From Caprella mutica (Eukaryota; Arthropoda; Malacostraca; Amphipoda; Caprellidae): 64,000 nucleotides of DNA. Below the pieces are notes generated by a model, which ran no database searches, had not been told where the DNA came from, and was given only the letters and a program-made list of their open reading frames with translations. Every line of letters begins with the position of its first letter. Position 1 is the stretch's first letter. A program made the position numbers and the translations under genes. Location of the stretch: positions 33,404 through 97,403 of the forward strand of contig CANNZV010002458.1 in NCBI GenBank assembly GCA_947561585.1, written 5' to 3'. Below are positions 11,977-21,575 of this stretch, piece after piece.

Positions 11977-12672
11977 ATGTACAAGCTTGATATTAATAAA
12001 CTAAAAATTTCTCATGATGACAATATCTTAGTAGATATATCTTTTAATATCAATAGCTCGACTGCCTTAATTGGAGAGAGTGGAAGTGGAAAGTCTTTAA
12101 CTTTAAAAAGCTTATTAAATCTACTTCCAGACTCTTTAAACTTAAAAAAAGATATAAATAGTAATTTTGCTTTAAATAGTGAAACTATAGGGTTAATTCC
12201 CCAAAACCCCTTTACTTCTCTATCTCCTATGACTAAAATTTCAAAGCAATTTTTTTGCTCAAAAGAGAAGCAGCTAGAGCTTTTAAAATTAGTTGATCTA
12301 AATGATGAAGTTTTAAATAAATTTCCTAATCAATTAAGTGGGGGGCAAATTCAAAGAGTTATAATTGCAATTGCCTTAAGTAAAGATATAAAACTATTAC
12401 TACTTGATGAGCCAACTACAGCTTTAGATGTAAAAAATAAAGAAAATATAATAAAGTTAGTTGATCAGTTAGTAAAAAGATTAAATATACTTATACTTTT
12501 TGTTACTCATGATATAGAATCAGTAAAAGACTTATGTGAAAATATAGTCATAATAAATAAAGGAAGAATAGTTGAAAAAGGCTCAACGAAAGAAATTTTA
12601 AATAAGCCAAACAATAACTATACTAAAAAATTAATTGATTCAAATTTTAAAAATAAGGATTTCAGGAAATAA
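11977..12672 (+). CDS. ABC transporter ATP-binding protein, peptide/nickel-type, orphan
   Basis: This is a single nucleotide-binding domain of 231 residues. Walker A (GESGSGKS) is at 33-40, the Q-loop text IPQNPFTSLSP near 74-84 resembles the Dpp/Opp/Nik class, the signature LSGGQ is at 120-124, Walker B LLLLDEP at 140-146 and the H-loop in THDIES. No permease or binding protein is adjacent; gpmI lies 6 bp upstream and a penicillin-binding protein 2 bp downstream. The substrate is unknown. It may serve a permease elsewhere or be a non-transport ATPase. The ABC assignment is certain; the role is not. Confidence 0.85.
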   Translation: MYKLDINKLKISHDDNILVDISFNINSSTALIGESGSGKSLTLKSLLNLLPDSLNLKKDINSNFALNSETIGLIPQNPFTSLSPMTKISKQFFCSKEKQLELLKLVDLNDEVLNKFPNQLSGGQIQRVIIAIALSKDIKLLLLDEPTTALDVKNKENIIKLVDQLVKRLNILILFVTHDIESVKDLCENIVIINKGRIVEKGSTKEILNKPNNNYTKKLIDSNFKNKDFRK

Positions 12673-12674
12673 AT

Positions 12675-14651
12675 ATGATTAAATATATATTTGCTTTCTT
12701 CGTAATAGTAGGATTAGCAACATTAGGTTGGCTATATACTTTATATGATGAAATAAAACACGATGTTGACAAAGTTATTAATTACAATCCAAAGCAAAGT
12801 ACACAATTTTATGATAAAGATGGAAGATTAATAGCAAATATATTCAAAGGTGAAAACAGAGAATATGTAAACTATGATGATATTCCTGCAAGAATTATTG
12901 AAGGATTAATTGCAATTGAAGATACTCAATTTTTTGAGCATCATGGAGTAAATCTTGATGCAATATCAAGAGCAATGATTAAAAATATTAAAGCAGGTGG
13001 ATATGTAGAAGGAGCTAGTACTCTTACTCAACAACTTGTGAAAATGTTAGTTTTATCAAGAGAAAAGAAACTAATTAGAAAAATTAAAGAAGCCCTACTT
13101 TCACTTAGACTTGAAACTATGCTTACAAAAGAAGAGATTTTAGAAAGATACTTAAACAATGTGTACTTTGGCCATGGATATTATGGTATTAAAACAGCTG
13201 CAAAAGGTTATTTCAAAAAAGATTTATATGAATTAACTTTAAAAGAAATGAGTATTTTAGTAGGATTACCTAGAGCTCCTAGCTTTTATGATCCTACAAG
13301 AAATTTAAAGATTTCTTTGGCAAGAGCTAATCAAGTTATAACAAGATTAAATACTTTAGGTTGGATAAATAAAGAGCAATATGAAAGATCAATAAAAGAA
13401 ACGCCAAAGGTTTATAGTCAAACATTAACAAAAAACAAAGCTCCTTATATTATTGACTATGTATTAAAACTTTTAAAAGATGATATTCCTGATATACAAT
13501 ATGGTGGTTATAATATAAAACTTACTCTTGATTTAGATGCACAAGATATTGCAAAAGAAGCTTTAAATAAAGCATATGAAGAAGCTTTAAAAAGAGATGA
13601 AGCTTATAGAAAAAAAGAAAAAGATTTAGACAATGATTACTATATAAAAAAGCTAAATGGTGCATTAGTTTCAATTGATAGTAGTACTGGAAAAATTTTA
13701 GCTTTAGTTGGTGGAATTGATTATAAAACATCTATGTTTAATAGAGCTGTACAAGCAAGAAGGCAACCTGGTTCTGCTATTAAGCCTTTTCTTTATCAAA
13801 CTGCTTTAAATGAAGGATTAAATCCTGCATCAAAATTAGTTGATATTTCAAGAACATATGATTATAAAGATGCAAATGGTAATAATAAAAAATGGCAACC
13901 AAAAAACTATGGTGGAAGATTTAAAGGCTTTATTAACCTAAGAGATTCTCTTGTTCAATCAAGAAACCTATCAACAGTAAACCTTGTAACGGATACAGGT
14001 ACTGGTGTTATGTATCAAGCATTAGAAGATTATGGTTTTAAAGGAATGCCAAATGACTTATCAATTACTCTTGGTTCAATGTCGGTATCTCCTTTACAAT
14101 TAAGTGAATATTTTAGTGCTTTTGCAAATCATGGAACTATCGTAAAACCTTATATTATTGAATCTATTACAAATAGAGATGGAAAAAAAGTTACTTTTGA
14201 ACCTCAAACAAGAGAGCTAAACTCACCTGAACAAACTTATCTTATTACATCAATACTAAATGATGTAGTAAAAAAAGGAACAGGACGAAGAGCACAAGTT
14301 AAGGGAATTGAACTTGCTGGTAAAACTGGAACAACAAATGATAATATTGATGCATGGTTTTGTGGTTATTCCCCATCAATTCAAACTATAGTTTGGTTTG
14401 GAAAAGATGACAATACACCTATGAGAAGAAGTGAGACAGGAGGAAAAACTCCCACACCAGCTTTTGCACATTTTTATAGAGAATATTTAAAAATACATCC
14501 TGAAATTCCAAGAAAATTTGAGAAACCTGCAAATGTATATCAATCAAAAATTAATGGTAAACTTGAATACTATACAAATAAATCACCTCTACCAGAAATA
14601 GAAGTAAATATTATTCCAGAAGATCCACAACAAGAAGTAATAGAGTTTTAA
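12675..14651 (+). CDS. Class A penicillin-binding protein 1A (glycosyltransferase and transpeptidase)
   Basis: This bifunctional enzyme polymerises glycan strands from lipid II and cross-links the peptides. The 658-residue protein has an N-terminal membrane anchor (about 2-22). The glycosyltransferase domain carries catalytic Glu82 in AIEDTQFFEHHG and the motifs GASTLTQQ and ERYLNNVYFGHG. The transpeptidase has SxxK at S367-K370 (PGSAIKP), an SRN motif and KTGTTND. It is the mrcA/pbp1A family. The gene follows the ABC ATPase by 2 bp and ends before a strong bidirectional terminator. Confidence 0.95.
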   Translation: MIKYIFAFFVIVGLATLGWLYTLYDEIKHDVDKVINYNPKQSTQFYDKDGRLIANIFKGENREYVNYDDIPARIIEGLIAIEDTQFFEHHGVNLDAISRAMIKNIKAGGYVEGASTLTQQLVKMLVLSREKKLIRKIKEALLSLRLETMLTKEEILERYLNNVYFGHGYYGIKTAAKGYFKKDLYELTLKEMSILVGLPRAPSFYDPTRNLKISLARANQVITRLNTLGWINKEQYERSIKETPKVYSQTLTKNKAPYIIDYVLKLLKDDIPDIQYGGYNIKLTLDLDAQDIAKEALNKAYEEALKRDEAYRKKEKDLDNDYYIKKLNGALVSIDSSTGKILALVGGIDYKTSMFNRAVQARRQPGSAIKPFLYQTALNEGLNPASKLVDISRTYDYKDANGNNKKWQPKNYGGRFKGFINLRDSLVQSRNLSTVNLVTDTGTGVMYQALEDYGFKGMPNDLSITLGSMSVSPLQLSEYFSAFANHGTIVKPYIIESITNRDGKKVTFEPQTRELNSPEQTYLITSILNDVVKKGTGRRAQVKGIELAGKTGTTNDNIDAWFCGYSPSIQTIVWFGKDDNTPMRRSETGGKTPTPAFAHFYREYLKIHPEIPRKFEKPANVYQSKINGKLEYYTNKSPLPEIEVNIIPEDPQQEVIEF

Positions 14652-14706
14652 AAACTCGATTACTTAAATTTTAAATAGTAATTTTCATTATATCAAACAT
14701 AAAAAA

Positions 14707-14735
14707 AGGCAAGTTCATATGAACTTGCCTTTTTT
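14707..14735. terminator. Bidirectional Rho-independent terminator
   Basis: A perfect 12+12-nt palindrome (AGGCAAGTTCAT and its complement) has A-runs before it and T-runs after it. It sits between the convergent penicillin-binding protein and glnA genes and can act on both strands. Confidence 0.92.
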
Positions 14736-14753
14736 CTTATACTAAAGTTATAA

Positions 14754-16181
14754 TTAACAAGAGTAAGTTGATTTAAATTCAAATGCAGTTGGTCTAGACT
14801 CGTCTGGCCAAACTTGTGTTTCAAATTTATAGTGTTGGTATGTATCTACCATATCTTGTGTAAATACTGGTTTTAAGAAATTATTATCTCTAATTAAAGC
14901 TTCTAATGAACCTCTTAATGTATGAGGCATTTGAGGAATTTCTCTTTCTCTAATTTCATCTAATGGCATTTCATATAAATCTTCATCCATTGGACCAATA
15001 GGCTCAATTTTATTTGCAATTCCATCAAGACCAGCCATTAACATAGCAGCAAATGCTAAATAAGGACAAGCTGTTGAATCTGGGAATCTCATTTCAATTC
15101 TTGTTGCTTTCTCTCCAGCACCATAAGGAATTCTACAAGAAGCAGATCTATTTTGAGAAGAGTAAGTTAAAATTGAAGGAGCTTCAAATCCTGGAACTAA
15201 TCTTTTATAAGAGTTAGTTGTAGGGTTAGTAAATGCAGCAACTGCTCTAGCATGTCTAAAAATACCACCTACATAATGTCTTGCCATTTCAGAAAGGTTT
15301 CCATATTCACCTTCTGTATAGAATAAGTTTTTACCATCTTTCCAAATTGATTGGTGTACGTGCATACCATTTCCATTATCACCAAATAAGGGCTTAGGCA
15401 TAAATGTACAAGACTTACCATTTAAATGTGCAACCATTTTACAAACATACTTATATTTTTGTACGTTATCAGCAGCTTCAATTAAGTCTCCAAATACAAT
15501 ACCAATCTCACCTTGAGCTTGTGCAACTTCATGGTGTCCTAAAACAACCTCTAGTCCAACTTGCTCTAAAACTTGCATCATTTCAGCTCTTAAATCAACC
15601 ATAGAATCTGTTGGTTGAACTGGGAAATAACCACCTTTAGTTCCTGGTCTATGACCCATGTTTCCTAATTCATAATCAGTTGAAGATGCCCATTCACCCT
15701 CTTCTGAATCCACTCTGTAGTAAGACTCGTTGATATTATCAACAATTTTTACATCATCAAAGATAAAGAATTCATTTTCTGGTCCAAAGTATGCAACATC
15801 ACCAACACCAGACTCACTTAAATGAGTTAATGCTTTTTTAGCAATTGATCTTGGACATTTTTCATACATATCACCTTTATAAATGTCATATACATCACAA
15901 ATTACAATGATTGTAGAATCAGCAGTAAATGGATCTAAGAAAGCAGTTTCAACATCTGGCTTTAAAATCATATCTGATTTATTAATTGGTTGCCACGCAT
16001 CAACAGATGAACCATCAAAAGGCATACCTAATTCTAATTGGTCTTCAGTAACAGCACTCATCATATATGAAATGTGATGCCACATTCCCTTCATATCTGA
16101 AAATCTAAAATCTACAAATTTTACTTCATTTTCTTCACAATATTTAAAAAACTCTTCAGTATTGTTTACAAACTTACCCAT
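14754..16181 (-). CDS. glnA: Glutamine synthetase, type I
   Basis: This enzyme makes glutamine from glutamate, ammonia and ATP and is the main nitrogen-assimilation entry. The 475-residue protein has the beta-grasp ([18 protein letters not shown]), the [12 protein letters not shown] metal-binding segment, NGMHVHQS and a late DLYEMP segment that matches the loop holding the adenylylated tyrosine in type I-beta enzymes. Control by adenylylation is therefore possible, though the adenylyltransferase gene is not in the window. It is monocistronic and ends at the shared terminator. Confidence 0.97.
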   Translation of the reverse strand: MGKFVNNTEEFFKYCEENEVKFVDFRFSDMKGMWHHISYMMSAVTEDQLELGMPFDGSSVDAWQPINKSDMILKPDVETAFLDPFTADSTIIVICDVYDIYKGDMYEKCPRSIAKKALTHLSESGVGDVAYFGPENEFFIFDDVKIVDNINESYYRVDSEEGEWASSTDYELGNMGHRPGTKGGYFPVQPTDSMVDLRAEMMQVLEQVGLEVVLGHHEVAQAQGEIGIVFGDLIEAADNVQKYKYVCKMVAHLNGKSCTFMPKPLFGDNGNGMHVHQSIWKDGKNLFYTEGEYGNLSEMARHYVGGIFRHARAVAAFTNPTTNSYKRLVPGFEAPSILTYSSQNRSASCRIPYGAGEKATRIEMRFPDSTACPYLAFAAMLMAGLDGIANKIEPIGPMDEDLYEMPLDEIREREIPQMPHTLRGSLEALIRDNNFLKPVFTQDMVDTYQHYKFETQVWPDESRPTAFEFKSTYSC

Positions 16182-16304
16182 AGTTTTAACTCCTTGAAAT
16201 AATTAATGTAAATATTGTATCAAAAATAAAAAAAACTAAGATAAAAATACTGTATAAAAAATATACAATAGTATAAAATATTATACTTTTTTACAAATAG
16301 TAGT

Positions 16305-17114
16305 TTAAAAAGCTACTTCGATTTTATCTCTATTAGTAAAGTATATACACTTTGAATAACCTATTTGCTTAGCAAGGCTTGTTACATCATCATAGGCAAA
16401 ACCAATTTGATCAACATTATGTGCATCAGATGAGAAAGTAATAGGTATATCTAAGTCAAAAGCTAACTCTAATAACTCTTTAGAAGGATATGGCTGTTCA
16501 ATTGGTTTTCTAAGACCTGCACTATTTATTTCAATAACCATATTTGATTGTTTGATTTGTTTCATTGCATCATAAGCTATAGATTTAATATCTTTATTTG
16601 GTAAAAACTTAAATACTTTTATTAAATCTAAATGCCCTACTATATCAAACTTTCCACATTTAGCAAGTAACCTTACTGCTTCAAAATAATCAATCCAAAT
16701 ATCATCAATATTTTTCTTTTTATATTTTCCAATAAACTCTGGATTATCAAAGCCCCAAGGCTCATTACTATCTGTATCTTTTTTTGATTCTAAAAAATGA
16801 ATAGAACCTATTAAATAATCAACTTTTGCATTTAGAACTTCATCAAGCATTGGGATATTTTGCATAAAGTCTACTTCATATCCTAATAGAATATTTATAT
16901 CTTTTTCATACTTTTTTTTAAAATGAAGAATAGTACTTTCATAGAACTCTTTATGTTCAATTGCCATTCTATATTTAGGATCAAAGCCCATTGGTGCATG
17001 GTCTGTAAAGCCATATACATCAATTTCTAGTTCAATTGCCTTTTTTATATACTCTTCTACAGTTCCAATTGCATGATTACAAAGAATAGTATGATTATGT
17101 AAATCAACTCTCAT
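16305..17114 (-). CDS. PHP-domain phosphatase, histidinol-phosphatase (HisJ/HisK) family
   Basis: This is a metal-dependent phosphoesterase of the PHP superfamily. The 269-residue protein has the metal-binding motifs DLHNHT (residues 4-9), GFTDHAP, GYEVDF, GSIHFLE, VGHLDL and FSSDAHN. This set matches the HisK-type histidinol-phosphate phosphatase, the last but one step of histidine synthesis. It shares one base with the moaE stop, so it may be expressed with molybdopterin synthase genes, but no functional link is known. The substrate is inferred from family only. Confidence 0.82.
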   Translation of the reverse strand: MRVDLHNHTILCNHAIGTVEEYIKKAIELEIDVYGFTDHAPMGFDPKYRMAIEHKEFYESTILHFKKKYEKDINILLGYEVDFMQNIPMLDEVLNAKVDYLIGSIHFLESKKDTDSNEPWGFDNPEFIGKYKKKNIDDIWIDYFEAVRLLAKCGKFDIVGHLDLIKVFKFLPNKDIKSIAYDAMKQIKQSNMVIEINSAGLRKPIEQPYPSKELLELAFDLDIPITFSSDAHNVDQIGFAYDDVTSLAKQIGYSKCIYFTNRDKIEVAF

Positions 17115-17560
17115 TAGCTTAATATTCCTGCACCATTAATAGCTGTACTTCTATCTTCTGCATATACTCTTTGACCATTTAAAATGTCATATTTCCAAAT
17201 TGGAGCTTGTGCTTTAAAATCTTCAACAAATTCATCTATCATTTCTAAAGCCACTCTTCTTTTAGGGGAACAAACAGCTGCTATATATGAACTTTCGTGA
17301 TTTAATACATCACCTTTTGAATGTGCCATTAATACAATTGCTTTTTTTTCATTTGCCTTTTTTTGCCAAGATTCAAACCATGATTTTAAAATTGGTTCAT
17401 AAATATCAAAAGACAAACCATCTATACTATTTTCATCTCTTACAACACCTACAAAGGTAATAATAGCTCCATAGTTTGATTCTTTAAATTCATCATACCA
17501 TTTGGCATTGATGTCATTTACATTTAATGGGCCTTCACATAAAATAAGTTTGTCATCCAT
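17114..17560 (-). CDS. moaE: Molybdopterin synthase catalytic subunit MoaE
   Basis: MoaE transfers sulfur from MoaD thiocarboxylate to precursor Z to make molybdopterin. The 148-residue protein has the conserved ATITFVGVVRD-like opening (AIITFVGVVRDEN), the HSKGDV segment and the CSPKRRVALEMIDEFVEDFKAQAPIWKYD signature, here within residues 107-135. It starts 3 bp after moaD and overlaps the PHP gene by a base. The length and order match moaD-moaE pairs across the phylum. Confidence 0.93.
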   Translation of the reverse strand: MDDKLILCEGPLNVNDINAKWYDEFKESNYGAIITFVGVVRDENSIDGLSFDIYEPILKSWFESWQKKANEKKAIVLMAHSKGDVLNHESSYIAAVCSPKRRVALEMIDEFVEDFKAQAPIWKYDILNGQRVYAEDRSTAINGAGILS

Positions 17561-17563
17561 TTT

Positions 17564-17785
17564 TCATCCCCCACAAACAGGAGGTAATAAAGAGATTTTA
17601 TCTCCATCATTTAAACTTACATCTTTGCTTGATACTAAAGTATCGTTAATTGCAACAGCACATGTTTCTAACCAAGTAGATACTTGCTCATCATTTTTTA
17701 ATATATCACTTAATTGTGAAAGATTATTTATATCAAGTTCTAGTGAGTCTTTATTAATAGGTCCTAAGAATTCTACCTTTACCAC
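17564..17785 (-). CDS. moaD: Molybdopterin synthase sulfur carrier subunit MoaD
   Basis: MoaD is a small ubiquitin-like protein that carries a thiocarboxylate at its C-terminal glycine. The protein has 73 residues, a beta-grasp pattern and the diagnostic C-terminus LPPVCGG. It is immediately upstream of moaE, its partner subunit, on the minus strand, and divergent from mqnA with a 71-bp gap. Confidence 0.93.
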   Translation of the reverse strand: MVKVEFLGPINKDSLELDINNLSQLSDILKNDEQVSTWLETCAVAINDTLVSSKDVSLNDGDKISLLPPVCGG

Positions 17786-17856
17786 TTTAACCCCTTTTTA
17801 CATATTTTTTGAGTATTATATCAAATTAAATTTAATAATAGGATGACTCAAATCAA

Positions 17857-18516
17857 ATGATATTTGCAAAAATTGATTTCATAAATCTATTACCTTTTAA
17901 TATTTATATAAAAAAGAATATTAAATCTAATCAAATTAAATCTATAATAAATTATAAAAAATCGTACCCTTCAGCAATAAATAAAAAATTTAAAAAAAGA
18001 AAAGTAGATGCTGCATTTATTTCATCAATAGCTTCAAGAAATGAAAAAAAATTTAATCTAGGAATTGTTGCAAAAGATGAAGTACTATCAGTTTTATTAG
18101 TTCCAGGTGAGTATGAAAAAGATTATCAAAGTGATACATCAAATGCTCTTGCAAAAGTTTTAGAACTTGATGGAAAAGTAATTATTGGAGATAAAGCTTT
18201 AAAATATTATCACAATAATGAGAGTAAAGACTTTATTGATTTAGCAAAAAAATGGAAAGATAAATATAATTTACCTTTTGTTTTTGCAGTTTTATGCTTT
18301 AACTCAAATAAAAAATTACTTACTAAAATTACAAAAAACTTTGATAAAAGAAAAATAAAAATACCTCAATACATTTTAAAAGAGTATGCAAAAAGAAGTG
18401 GTATTTCAACAAGTAATATTTTAGATTATTTGGATAAAATAGATTATGAATTAAATATAAAAGAAAAAAGAGCACTAAAACTCTTTTTAAAACTAACAAA
18501 ACAAAAAGGTTTATAA
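17857..18516 (+). CDS. mqnA: Chorismate dehydratase MqnA (futalosine menaquinone pathway)
   Basis: MqnA removes water from chorismate, the first step of the futalosine route to menaquinone used by Campylobacterota. The 219-residue protein begins FAKIDFINLLPF, typical of MqnA, and has the AAFISSIAS and GIVAKDEVLSVLLVPGE segments of the periplasmic-binding-like fold used by MqnA/MqnD. There is no signal peptide, so it is cytoplasmic. It stops one base before uppP starts. The paralogous MqnD is the main alternative, but the N-terminus favours MqnA. Confidence 0.85.
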   Translation: MIFAKIDFINLLPFNIYIKKNIKSNQIKSIINYKKSYPSAINKKFKKRKVDAAFISSIASRNEKKFNLGIVAKDEVLSVLLVPGEYEKDYQSDTSNALAKVLELDGKVIIGDKALKYYHNNESKDFIDLAKKWKDKYNLPFVFAVLCFNSNKKLLTKITKNFDKRKIKIPQYILKEYAKRSGISTSNILDYLDKIDYELNIKEKRALKLFLKLTKQKGL

Positions 18517-19286
18517 ATGGATGTATTAGATACTGTCATACTAGGTATCATTGAAGGATTAACGGAATTCTTGCCAATCTCATCAACAGGTCACTTAATT
18601 GTAGCAAGTGAATTTTTAGGCTTAGAGCAGTCAAACGTAAATAAAGCTTTTGAAGTTATTATACAATTTGCAGCAATTTTAGCTGTAATTTTAAATTACC
18701 CATCAAAGTTTACATTTTCACATATTAGTTTATGGACAAAAGTCTTTATATCATTTTTGCCAATAGCAACTATTGGATTTATATTCGCAGATCAAGTAAA
18801 AGCAATGTTTTCAATTGAAATTGTAGCTTGGATGTTCATAATAGGTGGTATTATTTTCTTAATAGTAGAAAAATTCTACGATGAAAATGAAACACACACA
18901 CATGATGTAGAAGATGTAACATATAAGCAAGCTATGTGGATAGGTATTGCGCAAATATTTGCTTTAATTCCAGGTACAAGTAGAGCAGGATCATCTATTA
19001 TTGGTGCTATGTTAGTAAAATTAAATAGAAAAACGAGCGCTGAATTTTCATTTCTTTTAGCCTTTCCCGTTATGTGTGCTACAACAGGCTATGACTTATT
19101 AAAACACCATGAAGAACTTTTTGCAGCAGGCACATACTAAATTTAGTTGTGGGCTTTGTAGTTTCATTTATAGTTGCATACCTAGCAATAAAGCTTTTTA
19201 TTAAGTTTTTAGAAAACTTCACTTTTGTTGCTTTTGGTATTTATAGAATTGTATTTGGATTAATTCTTTTAGCTATTTTTGTATAA
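18517..19286 (+). pseudogene. uppP: Undecaprenyl-diphosphatase UppP, one frameshift near 19138
   Basis: UppP recycles the lipid carrier by removing a phosphate from undecaprenyl diphosphate. The first 207 residues have the family motifs [15 protein letters not shown] and [12 protein letters not shown]. The frame then stops at 19140, while the -1 frame stays open to 19286 and supplies the missing last two membrane helices ([15 protein letters not shown] onward, ending GLILLAIFV). Adding one base before AATTTAG near 19138 gives about 256 residues, a normal length. I read this as a real gene with a one-base deletion, probably a sequence error. It follows mqnA with no gap and converges on murG. 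Confidence 0.88.
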
Positions 19287-20301
19287 TATCTTTAATAATA
19301 TTTTCCACAGCATTAGGCTTAATTGAATTTTTAAGTCTTTTGCTTATCTCTTTTATATCTATATTATCAAGCACTTTTAAAAAACTCTTTTTCACCTAAA
19401 TCATCTTCATTACAAATATATGCCATTTTTTTGCTCTCTAAATCTTTTGCATTAAAATACTGATGATTAGCAGCAGCATATTTATAAGGTACAAAGTATG
19501 CAGGAAGATTATTAGCACACATTTCCCAAAGTGTTGAAGCCCCTGCTCTACTTATAACAAAGTCAGCTTCATTCATTTTTAAAATTATATCTCTACTAAA
19601 ATCAAAAACATCAACATTCAAATCATTTTTTTCATAAAACTCTTTTACTCTTTTGTAATCATTTTTACCAGTTTGATGAATTACTTTTATTCCCTTATCT
19701 AATAATAAAGGAGTTAATTTTAAGGCAAAATCATTTATAGCAACAGCACCTTGAGAACCACCAAAAAAAGCAATAGTTTTAACTTCATCTCTAATTCTTG
19801 CTTTATCAAAAAACTCTTGTGAAACTGGATAATCTTTAATAGGTGAGAAATCATGAAAAGAAGAATAAACAGTATTTGCAAATTTTGAAGTTATTTCATT
19901 TAATTTACCCCATTTTAGAGTTTTGTTCATGAATAAAAAGTTTGCAAAAAGGTTTAAATATTGAAGCAAATGTAGCAGGTGCAGCAGAAAAACCACCTAC
20001 TGATATAACTTTTGAAATATTATATTTGTAATAAATTCCTAAACAATAAAATGTCTTTTTTAAGATGTTAAATAAAGATAAATATTTTCCTATGCCTTTT
20101 TTATTTACAACACCTTTTGTATCTAAAAATATTTTCTTTTCTATTCTATTGTCATTTTCAAACCAAAGCTTATCTTGTCCATTTGTTGAACCAATAAATA
20201 TAATATTAAAACCTTTTTGACAAAGCTCTTCAATAAAAGCATCCGCTACTTTAAGGTGACCTCCTGTGCCACCATCCTGTAACCACGATATATTTACTCA
20301 T
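19273..20301 (-). pseudogene. murG: UDP-N-acetylglucosamine--lipid I transferase MurG, three frameshifts
   Basis: MurG adds GlcNAc to lipid I to make lipid II on the inner face of the membrane. Three reading frames together give a full protein. ATG at 20301 overlaps the ftsW stop (ATGA) and opens MSKYIVVTG, but an extra base near 20275 breaks the glycine-rich loop. The next frame continues GGTGGHLKVADAF to HEQNSKMG and stops at a C4 run (19908-19911). The third carries TIAFFGGSQGA and ISRAGASTLWEM and stops at 19367. The last 35 or so residues are in a fourth stretch ending at 19273. The intact text between breaks argues for sequencing indels in an essential gene rather than decay. Confidence 0.85.
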
Positions 20302-21547
20302 TTATTTTTTACCTTTCTATTTTTAATATCTTCTTTTTCAACAACTCTACTAATTGATAAAACAAGTCCCATAGCTAAACAAATAGCAAGCATAGATGAA
20401 CCTCCATATGAAAGGAAAGGAACAGCAATACCTTTAATTGGAATCATTCCTGAAATTCCATATGAATTAATCAAAAATGCAATTATAATCATAAGTGCGA
20501 CACCTAAAGTAAATAAATGATAAATTGGATTTCTAACACGTCTACTTATTTAAAAATTCTCCAAACAATAATAAAAATCAAAGTTACCAATATAAGTAAA
20601 CCCATTAATCCTATCTCTTCTGTCATTCCAGCTAAAACAAAGTCTGTGTGAACTTCAGATAAAAAACCAAGTTTTAAATCACCATTTGATATACCTTGAC
20701 CAAAGAATCCACCATTATGCATAGCATTTAATGAATGAGATACTTGATAAGGTTCTGGTAATTCATCAATTCTTAAATACTTCTCTGCCCAAGAAGGCAT
20801 AACAGATAATATTCCATCTTGAACCATTGCCCACCAAGAATAAATTCTTTGTATTCTATGAGGAGCTGCTAAAATAAGTCCAACAAGTCCCATTAATGCA
20901 ACACCGCCTAAAACAACGAAAATTTTAAAAGATCTATTTGCAAAAATAAGAAGCACAACTAATATAACACCAAGTAAAACAACTTGTCCCAAGTCTTTTT
21001 GTAAAAAAGCAACTATAAATACAACAATAAAGAATGTTAAAAAATAAGGAGCTAAGAGTAAAGCTTCATCTTTTAATCCTATTTTTCTTGGTTGATCTAT
21101 TACTTTTCTATGAAAAGACCATGATAAAAAGTATATAAAACCAATTTTAAAAAACTCTACAGGAGATAAAGAAAATCCAGGTAATCTAATCCATCTATTA
21201 GCTCCTCCGGATGCTGTTACCATGGAAGCTGGTAAAATTGGCATTATAGCCATTAAAATAAAAAAACTTATAAATAGTGTCATACCTACTTTATTGATTA
21301 ATTTATCAGGGTCTATTAAGGAGCATCCCCACATTAATAAAATTCCAATAACTCCTACAAATGCTTGTCTTATAAAAAAATGAAATTGATTATATCCATA
21401 ATACTCAACTGTATAAATAGTTAATGAATATGAAAATACAATACTTGTAACAATCAATAAAGACACTAAAATGAAAAGTGGATAATCTGCATTAACATTA
21501 TTAATTTTTTTTTGTCGTGATTTAATATTTATTTTGTTAGAATACAT
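20298..21547 (-). pseudogene. ftsW: Cell-division lipid II polymerase FtsW (SEDS family), one frameshift near 20548
   Basis: FtsW is the SEDS glycosyltransferase of the divisome. The first frame (start 21547) gives 333 residues with many membrane spans and a SEDS core (FGQGISNGDLKLGFLSEVHTDF, then AGMTEEIG). It stops after IVWRIFK at 20546. The frame continues one base out with ISRRVRNPIYHLF and ends with MIPIKGIAVPFLSYGGSSML, the FtsW/RodA hallmark, at 20298. One A missing from the A-run at about 20548 explains the break. RodA is the alternative, but the neighbours murG and ftsI favour FtsW. Confidence 0.85.
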
Positions 21548-21575
21548 ACTCTATTATATAACATTATGGATAAAT

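Noticed and set aside
12675..14651. Treating the penicillin-binding protein as a monofunctional transglycosylase
   Set aside because: Both the glutamate motif and the SxxK, SRN and KTG transpeptidase motifs are present.
19130..20560. Programmed ribosomal frameshifting in uppP, murG or ftsW
   Set aside because: The breaks differ in direction and context, with no slippery heptamer plus structure pattern, and three fall in one gene. Random indel error explains them better.
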